A DNA stretch of 64,000 nt, taken from positions 168,249 through 232,248 of the forward strand of contig JAUNNB010000001.1 of NCBI GenBank assembly GCA_030531645.1, read 5' to 3'. Shown one piece after another: positions 57,523 to 64,000 of the stretch; position 1 is the stretch's first letter; each line of letters starts with the position of its first letter. The notes under the pieces were generated by a model. It was given only the letters and a program-made list of their open reading frames with translations. It was not told the origin of the DNA and ran no database searches. Position numbers and translations under genes: made by a program. The DNA comes from Candidatus Saccharimonadota bacterium. Lineage in GTDB: Bacteria > Patescibacteriota > Saccharimonadia > Saccharimonadales > Saccharimonadaceae.

Positions 57523-60500
57523 ATGATAGATAATATAGAGTCGACCATGGAAAAATCTCTCATTGAAGCACTGGAGTGTGCTGAGAGTATAGATATTGCC
57601 ACGGCATTTTTTTATTTTTCTGGGTTTAGGCAGTTGGCTACGGCGCTAAAAGATAAGAAGATGCGCATTCTTGTTGGCATGACTATAGACCCAAGGTGTG
57701 TCGATCAAATAACTAACGCCACCCAAAATGGTAGAGTTGCGAATATACCACTTTCTCCTTATACTGACCGTGAGTATTATGCTAGAAGCAATTCTGAAAA
57801 ATATCACCAGTTTGTCGATAGTTTTATTGCCCTTTTTAATAGGTCATCGTTGTCGTCAGAATTTGACGACATGGAAGCTCAGAATGCTCAAAAAATATTT
57901 GAAGAGAAACTTCACGACGGAAGTTTGGAAATTCGTATGTGTGGTACATTTGATGACCATAGTAAGGTATATATTATAAAAAATGACACAAATCATGTTA
58001 GTGATAAAGGCAAGGGTGTTGTTTTTATGGGTTCAAGTAACATGACCTACGAAGGCCTTATAGGTAATAAGGAGCTAAATGAGAAGTTTAACAGCGACGA
58101 GAAATATGATGAATACTCAAAGATGTTTGAAGAGAAATGGAGCAATTCTGAATGCGTAGATATAGCTACTGCTGGCGACGAATCTTTTTTGAGAGAGATA
58201 GAACGTCGCATATGGCTTCATGCTGTACCAAAGCCATATGAAATATACGCGCGTATTTTGTATGAGATGTATGATAAGGAAAACAGAGAAGACGATATAC
58301 TTACACCAGAGTCTATTTCTGACGGTAGATTTAGTAACTTTAAATATCAATTGGATGCTATTAGAGGTGGGCTCGAATGTCTTGAAAAAAATAATGGAGT
58401 AATCATAGCAGACGTTGTCGGTCTCGGCAAATCTATCATTGCGTCCACTATTGCAAAGAATCTCGGTATGCGTGCTATAGTAATTGTACCGCCTCATCTG
58501 AAGAGCCAATGGGAAGATTACAGATACGACTTTAATTTTAATGCCGACATTGAGAGCAGTGGCATGATAGAGAGCGTGTATAATAAATACATTAACAGGA
58601 CGGAACCGGTTCTGTATATAATTGATGAAGCACACAGATATAGAAATGAGCTTACAGATGATTATCAAAGATTACATCAGCTTACGCGTTCAAATGCTGG
58701 GAACAAAGTGGTTCTTTTAACAGCAACACCATACAATAATAAGCCCCAGGATTTGTTTGCTATGATTAAGTTGTTTCAAACTCCTAGTCGCTCCACAATT
58801 AATACAGTAGACAATCTAAGCATGAGGTTTCATGAACTTATTATAAAATACAACAAGGTTTATAAGACTGGAAAGAACAATATAACACAAGAAATCCGTC
58901 AAGAACTTGATAATATTAGTGCCGAAATTAGGCGTATGATTGAGCCTGTCGTGATTCGTAGATCTCGTTTAGATTTGATGCAGATTAAAGAGTATCGAGA
59001 AGATTTAGAAAGGCAGAATATTACTTTTCCCGAGGTCGTAGGGCCACGGCTCATAGATTATGAATTAGGCGAATTGCGAGATAGCTACATCAGTACGCTA
59101 AGGATATTAACAAATTCACGCTCAGAGGATGAGGATGGGTACGTAGGCGCGCGATATCAGCCAACTGCGTATTTAGTTGAAGACAAAATTGATGAATTTC
59201 ATCAAAAATATGACAGATTCTTTAATGAGACCGACATTAAGACTGCACAAACTAACCTTGCTGATTTTATGAAAAAATTACTCGTGCAAAGGTTTGAGAG
59301 TAGTAAGTATGCATTTAGGTCTACACTGAGCAATATAATTAGGTCTAATGATGCCATTATAAAATGGTGGTATGATAAAGGATATGTCCCAATTTTGAAG
59401 AAGGGCATTATAAATGACCCGTCTGATTTTGATGATGGAAGAATAGAAGAAGTTTTAGAGGCTATTGCCAAAGGTGAGGATATTGATGAAGACGAGGTAC
59501 GTAAAATTGCTATTCCAATCCCAAGCACTTTCTTCAGCAACGATTTTATAAAACTTGTCGAGTCTGATAATGAGATTCTTGAGAATATACGTCGTGATTG
59601 GTTCCCAGATGGGCAGTTGGGTACTGATCCAAAGTCCGAACAGCTCAAAGACACCATATATGAGCTCCTCGAACAAGATTCATCAAGAAAAATAGTAATA
59701 TTTTCGACTTATGCGGATACGGTGGAAAGTTTATATAATACACTGACAAAAAGTAACTTCAGGTGTATTTCATATTCAGGATCAGCAACATCAAAAAAAC
59801 TAAAGGAGACAGTATCTGCTAATTTCGATGCATCATACCCAGAAGATAAACAAGAAGACGACTACGACATCATTATTGCTACCGATGCATTGTCTGAAGG
59901 CTTCAATTTAAATAGGGCTGGTGTTGTTATTAATTATGATATTCCATATAACCCAACGAGGGTAGTCCAGCGTATAGGTCGTATAAATCGTATAAATAGA
60001 AGAATGTTTGAGAAAATTTATATTTATAATTTCTTCCCCACATCCGTAGGCGATGAAATCGTAAATATTAAGGGTATCGCAACATTAAAAATGTTGTTGA
60101 TTAATAGTATTGTGGGCAGTGATACGAGAACGCTGACGCCAGACGAACAATTGGAGACATATTTCAAGAGTTCATTTGACGAAGCCGACAGTGGTTCTAG
60201 AGAAATCTCGTGGGATAATGATTACAGAAACGATTATAATGGAATCAAAGACAATGAAGAACTGCGCGCAAGTGTTATGAAGATACCAGAAAGAACGCGT
60301 ATCGTGCGGAGGAACGCATCAAGCAGAAACTGTATTGCATTTGCTAAAAGAGGGGATAGTCTTTTGTTCGCAATATCAACTGGAGAATCTGAAGTAGGGC
60401 ATATCAGACCACCAGAAGATGTGCTTCCTCTATTTAAAGCGGATATGCATGAGGCATCAGAGTCAGGAGACGAAAAACTCGATGTTAAATTTAGAGCAGT

Positions 60501-60834
60501 ACGGGATGTCATTATAGCTCCGCACCCGTTGCCTCCACTCCAAGGTAATAGACAAAAAGCCGTAGATATACTTCAATATCTCATTAAGGAGGCGCATAGA
60601 AATAAAAACGAACTCAAGGATCTCCTTGATATAATAAGAGAATATGACGATTTGTCAGACGGTGAACTTAAATTCATAGCTGAGCTAGATCTCGATGAGC
60701 CTATAGACAAGATTATTGATAGAATTGTAGATAAGTTCCCTACAAATGTTATTAATTCTGTCAAAGAAAAAGCTAATATGATTGGTAGAGTATCAGAAAT
60801 AGTAATGTACACGGAGGACCTAAGAAATGAATGA
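57523..60834 (+). CDS. PLD-nuclease/SNF2-type helicase fusion
   Basis: The 1103-residue protein begins with a phospholipase-D-like domain (about 1-190): the HxK site DDHSKVYII (His146, Lys148) and FMGSSNMT (170-175). Only one HxK motif is present, so it would act as a dimer. Next is an SNF2/DEAD-like helicase: FSNFKYQLDAI, Walker A as DVVGLGKSI (296-304), IVIVPPHLKSQW, DEAH at 366-369, LLTATPYNN, and the second lobe with IVIFSTYADTVESL, ATDALSEGFNLNRAGVVINYD and VQRIGRINR. The C-terminal 300 residues are helical and unknown. ATG 57523 follows AAAGGA. It overlaps the methylase gene by 8 nt. Helicase plus methylase pairs are known from DISARM and Hma-type defence loci. Confidence 0.9.
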   Translation: MIDNIESTMEKSLIEALECAESIDIATAFFYFSGFRQLATALKDKKMRILVGMTIDPRCVDQITNATQNGRVANIPLSPYTDREYYARSNSEKYHQFVDSFIALFNRSSLSSEFDDMEAQNAQKIFEEKLHDGSLEIRMCGTFDDHSKVYIIKNDTNHVSDKGKGVVFMGSSNMTYEGLIGNKELNEKFNSDEKYDEYSKMFEEKWSNSECVDIATAGDESFLREIERRIWLHAVPKPYEIYARILYEMYDKENREDDILTPESISDGRFSNFKYQLDAIRGGLECLEKNNGVIIADVVGLGKSIIASTIAKNLGMRAIVIVPPHLKSQWEDYRYDFNFNADIESSGMIESVYNKYINRTEPVLYIIDEAHRYRNELTDDYQRLHQLTRSNAGNKVVLLTATPYNNKPQDLFAMIKLFQTPSRSTINTVDNLSMRFHELIIKYNKVYKTGKNNITQEIRQELDNISAEIRRMIEPVVIRRSRLDLMQIKEYREDLERQNITFPEVVGPRLIDYELGELRDSYISTLRILTNSRSEDEDGYVGARYQPTAYLVEDKIDEFHQKYDRFFNETDIKTAQTNLADFMKKLLVQRFESSKYAFRSTLSNIIRSNDAIIKWWYDKGYVPILKKGIINDPSDFDDGRIEEVLEAIAKGEDIDEDEVRKIAIPIPSTFFSNDFIKLVESDNEILENIRRDWFPDGQLGTDPKSEQLKDTIYELLEQDSSRKIVIFSTYADTVESLYNTLTKSNFRCISYSGSATSKKLKETVSANFDASYPEDKQEDDYDIIIATDALSEGFNLNRAGVVINYDIPYNPTRVVQRIGRINRINRRMFEKIYIYNFFPTSVGDEIVNIKGIATLKMLLINSIVGSDTRTLTPDEQLETYFKSSFDEADSGSREISWDNDYRNDYNGIKDNEELRASVMKIPERTRIVRRNASSRNCIAFAKRGDSLLFAISTGESEVGHIRPPEDVLPLFKADMHEASESGDEKLDVKFRAVRDVIIAPHPLPPLQGNRQKAVDILQYLIKEAHRNKNELKDLLDIIREYDDLSDGELKFIAELDLDEPIDKIIDRIVDKFPTNVINSVKEKANMIGRVSEIVMYTEDLRNE

Positions 60835-63800
60835 TGATGCAAAATTCCTAGCAACTAAATATTCTCGTGAAGGATTTTTGGCATTCTGTAAAAAATATAT
60901 CAACGGATACAAAGATGAAATTTCCCCTATTGCAGCCGATGAGAACAATTTATTTATAAACATAGATATACTTGGTTACGCTATGGACAAAGAGGTGGCT
61001 ATTATTGAAATAAGATGCAAAAACGATATCCATAAGCAAAGAGTTGCCGTCGCGAAGGAAAGTTTTAAAATTCTTAAAAAATATGGCATAGATAATGCAT
61101 TGATTTCGTATTATGACGAAACGGATGTCTGGAGACTCTCCCTAATCACTACAAACCTAAAGATAAACGACGGCAAAGTTGTACGTGAAGCGAGTAATCC
61201 TAAAAGATACTCATACCTGGTTGGCAGAAATTCTAAAATAATGACCCCAACGAAATATCTTATTAAAAAAGGTTTTATAGAATCACTTGACGAATTAAAG
61301 CAGCGCTTTTCCGTAGAGGTTGTTAATAAACAATTTTATGAATCTATTGCAGATTTGTTTACGCAACTTATCGGCGGTGAAAAGAAGGGTGTTAATTACG
61401 AAGGTTGCCTAAGAATAAAAGGCGCTAAAAAAGGCGCAAACGAGAGCCAGGAATTCGCTGTCAGATTGCTTGGCAGATTAATTTTTTGCTGGTTTCTAAA
61501 AGAAAAGAAAGATAATAATGACTTACCGCTTATTCCATCCTCTCTACTTTCCGAAGATAGAGCGTCCAGTACGGCAGACTACTATCATGAAATAATAGAG
61601 CCGCTCTTCTTTGAAACACTAAATAAAAAAATGGGGCGAAGAAGAGGCGTAGCTACTACTGATGAGTTTAAGGACATTCCATATTTAAATGGGGGGTTGT
61701 TTAATAATCTTGATGGGGCAAGTGGAGACCACTATAAATACGATAGGGAAACGGGCGCTGGCAGTAATGAAAATATCTCGATAGATAACGAATGGTTTAA
61801 CAAAACATTTGAAGTCCTGAACACCTATAATTTTACAGTTGATGAAAACACAAGTGTAGATACGGACCTATCTATCGATCCTGAGATGCTTGGTAGAATA
61901 TTCGAAAATCTGCTGGCCGAGATTAACCCAGAGACAAAGGAAAGTGCACGTAAGGCCACCGGTAGCTTTTATACTCCTCGCGAAATCGTCGAATATATGG
62001 TTGATACATCCCTAGAAGAATACTTAGTTAGTAATACGAAAGTTGAAAGAAATAAGATTAAAGCAGTGATAAGTTACGGTATCGAAGACGACGAGATGTA
62101 TCCATTGCAGCCTGATGATAAGAAGGCCATTATAGAGGCATTAGCCACACTTACGGTGTTAGATCCAGCTTGTGGTTCCGGAGCATTTCCGATAGGCGTA
62201 CTGCAGAAGATTGTGTATGTTCTCCAACAGGCAGACCCAGATGCACAGCTATGGCTAGAGATGCAAATGAACTCTGTCGGGCCAGAATTAAAAAGGGAAT
62301 TGAAGGATAATTTTTTCAATAAGAACTACGATTATCTAAGAAAGCTAGGCGTTATTAGGCAAAGTATATTTGGGGTAGATTTACAGCCTATAGCCATTGA
62401 AATAGCAAGGCTTAGATGTTTCCTATCCCTAATAGTTGATGAGGAAATAATAGACGGTAGAGACAATCGAGGAATTGCCCCATTACCTAATCTAGATTTT
62501 AAATTTGTCGCCGCGAATACTCTCTTAAAACTTCCGGGTAGTTCTGATGATAGAGTATATAATCTTTTTGAAAACCGAGACGACATTACTGAGCTGCAGA
62601 ATATTCGTGAAGAATATTTCAATGTAAGTTCAGACGAGAAACTTGATGTCCAAAACGACTTTAGGCGTATGCAATCTGAAATGTTAAAATATCGCCTAGA
62701 GAGTGTTTCTAACGGTGTAGGGGTGTCGGATAAGTACGAGGCACTAACGGATTGGACGCCGTTTGAATATTCGAGTACCGAGTGGTTCGATCCAGAATGG
62801 ATGTTTGGCGTTGATAATGGTTTTGACATTGTTATAGGAAATCCACCATACGTATCCACGAAGGGTGTTAAATCGGAAGATAAGAAAAAATACAAAGAAT
62901 CTCTAGGTTTTAGCGATGATTTGTACAGTATGTTTGCATTCAAAGGCATGGATTTGACTAAACCCGGCGGTATATTATGCTATATTACATCTAAGACTTT
63001 TTGGACTACACAAACCAAAAGGAATATGCGCGACTTGATACTTAGTAAGAATATAAAGTATATCTTTGACACGGCAAACCCATTTGAAGCAGCCATGGTG
63101 GATACAGGCATTATACAAATAATGAACACGCCGTATAAAAATGAAAATCATTTAACATTTCTTGACGGAAGTGAAAGTCTGGATGTGCCAACAGTATATA
63201 GAACGGTAAAACAGGAAATATATATCAACTCTCAAAACTGTGTCATATTTAAGCCCACAGATATTAATATGCAGGTATATAACAAATATGGTAAAAAAGT
63301 GAAAGAGCTTTATGATGCCTGGTGGGATAAGATAAAGACGTCGAAAGATATCGAAAAAAACAAGCTCGAGCTAGAGAAATATAGGGCAAGTCTCAAGCCA
63401 GGTGATGTGGCTCTTCTGGGTTGCCTAACTGAAGGCGGACAAGGCTTAGCAACGGCAAACAATGGGAAATATATAGCGGTTAGACGAAGTACGAAATGGG
63501 CATCAAATATAATAGAAAGCCGTCCTATAAAATTGCGGGAAGCTATCAAAAAACACAAAATTGGTATTGATGGCCTTACTGATCCAGAAGATACAAGGGT
63601 ATTTCTCGCAAATATGTCTGAGCAGGAAATAGCCAACCTGTTTGATGGGCTTAAGGAAAAGTACGGGAGAGATATATTTGGGCAAGGTTATATATATAAG
63701 ATTATAGATGATAACGAGGTTGCTGACGTCGACCTACTCTCAGAGGATGAAAAAGAAAATGGTATTGATACAAATAAAAAATACTATGTCCCGTATGATA

Positions 63801-64000
63801 AGGGTGATAAGGATGGTAATAGGTGGTATCTTGAGACGCCATTTGCAATAGCATGGACCAAGGAAAATGTCCGTTTTCTTAAGACTAATTCAGGTAAGAA
63901 GGGGTCAGGAATGCCAGTCGTAAGAAATCCGCAGTATTATTTTAAGGAGGGTTTTTGTTGGTCTGCGATTAATTCGACGTATCTTAAATGTAGAAAAAAA
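60827..64000 (+). CDS. Eco57I-type restriction-modification methylase (3' end cut by window)
   Basis: The frame opens at ATG 60827 (GGAGG 8 nt before) and stays open to the last base, giving at least 1058 residues. An N-terminal part holds a possible degenerate nuclease (IIEIRCKND near residue 64). The methylase core has GSFYTPREIVEYMVD (about 380), motif I LDPACGSGAFPIG (Asp446), FGVDLQPIAIEIARLRC, and motif IV GNPPYV (Asn672), typical of N6-adenine enzymes of the Eco57I type. The last part has a TaqI-C-like target-recognition start. It overlaps the helicase gene, so the two are co-translated; further genes probably follow outside the window. Confidence 0.92.
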   Translation, partial: MNDDAKFLATKYSREGFLAFCKKYINGYKDEISPIAADENNLFINIDILGYAMDKEVAIIEIRCKNDIHKQRVAVAKESFKILKKYGIDNALISYYDETDVWRLSLITTNLKINDGKVVREASNPKRYSYLVGRNSKIMTPTKYLIKKGFIESLDELKQRFSVEVVNKQFYESIADLFTQLIGGEKKGVNYEGCLRIKGAKKGANESQEFAVRLLGRLIFCWFLKEKKDNNDLPLIPSSLLSEDRASSTADYYHEIIEPLFFETLNKKMGRRRGVATTDEFKDIPYLNGGLFNNLDGASGDHYKYDRETGAGSNENISIDNEWFNKTFEVLNTYNFTVDENTSVDTDLSIDPEMLGRIFENLLAEINPETKESARKATGSFYTPREIVEYMVDTSLEEYLVSNTKVERNKIKAVISYGIEDDEMYPLQPDDKKAIIEALATLTVLDPACGSGAFPIGVLQKIVYVLQQADPDAQLWLEMQMNSVGPELKRELKDNFFNKNYDYLRKLGVIRQSIFGVDLQPIAIEIARLRCFLSLIVDEEIIDGRDNRGIAPLPNLDFKFVAANTLLKLPGSSDDRVYNLFENRDDITELQNIREEYFNVSSDEKLDVQNDFRRMQSEMLKYRLESVSNGVGVSDKYEALTDWTPFEYSSTEWFDPEWMFGVDNGFDIVIGNPPYVSTKGVKSEDKKKYKESLGFSDDLYSMFAFKGMDLTKPGGILCYITSKTFWTTQTKRNMRDLILSKNIKYIFDTANPFEAAMVDTGIIQIMNTPYKNENHLTFLDGSESLDVPTVYRTVKQEIYINSQNCVIFKPTDINMQVYNKYGKKVKELYDAWWDKIKTSKDIEKNKLELEKYRASLKPGDVALLGCLTEGGQGLATANNGKYIAVRRSTKWASNIIESRPIKLREAIKKHKIGIDGLTDPEDTRVFLANMSEQEIANLFDGLKEKYGRDIFGQGYIYKIIDDNEVADVDLLSEDEKENGIDTNKKYYVPYDKGDKDGNRWYLETPFAIAWTKENVRFLKTNSGKKGSGMPVVRNPQYYFKEGFCWSAINSTYLKCRKK

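Overview
The window looks like a piece of a Candidatus Saccharibacteria (TM7) or other Patescibacteria genome. I infer this from the compact layout, stand-alone fusA, tuf and rpsJ, a gatCAB operon with an extra membrane gene, MurF/FemX-type wall genes, paired GT8 and PlsC genes, fibro-slime and InlB-type surface proteins, and TGA used as an ordinary stop. No rRNA and no long stretch without genes is present; one tRNA-Ala(CGC) is encoded.

Layout. 0-9 kb: a partial CapA-like enzyme, an unknown protein, uvrA, a CAP-domain exoprotein, an orphan membrane sensor and an InlB-repeat surface protein. 9-19.5 kb: a methyltransferase-like protein, a fibro-slime surface protein, gatC-gatA-(membrane HEPN-like)-gatB-OpgB-like operon, and fusA. 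19.6-21.2 kb: a two-gene type II restriction-modification operon behind a 220-nt highly structured leader. 21.2-32.4 kb: mostly short lineage-specific genes, each with its own strong promoter, G-rich ribosome binding site and terminator, threaded between tuf and rpsJ; four of them share a previously unnamed domain with a GxCxxE motif. 32.4-38.7 kb: a cell-wall cluster (MurF-like ligase, alpha/beta hydrolase, DegT-type aminotransferase, two FemAB-like transferases). 38.7-42.3 kb: a candidate defence module (nuclease-helicase DUF2075, DGQHR protein, HNH nuclease). 42.4-55.4 kb: galU-like gene with a structured leader, small membrane proteins with histone-like tails, dnaE, an FAD oxidase, trigger factor, two GT8 transferases, two PlsC-like acyltransferases around tRNA-Ala. 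55.4-64 kb: DUF3800 gene behind two tandem promoter-hairpin units, then a helicase-methylase defence locus (PD-(D/E)XK nuclease, PLD-SNF2 helicase, Eco57I-type methylase cut by the window end).

Promoters are very uniform: near-consensus -35, 17-bp spacer, and a TGG or TGC extended -10 TATAAT. About a dozen genes start only 6-10 nt after the -10 box, so their mRNAs should be leaderless; the lineage-specific genes instead carry long leaders and strong Shine-Dalgarno sites. The most unusual loci are the restriction-modification leader RNA (19603-19824), the DUF3800 hairpin RNAs (56248-56472), the GxCxxE paralogue family (21448-25749), and the two nuclease/helicase defence loci.
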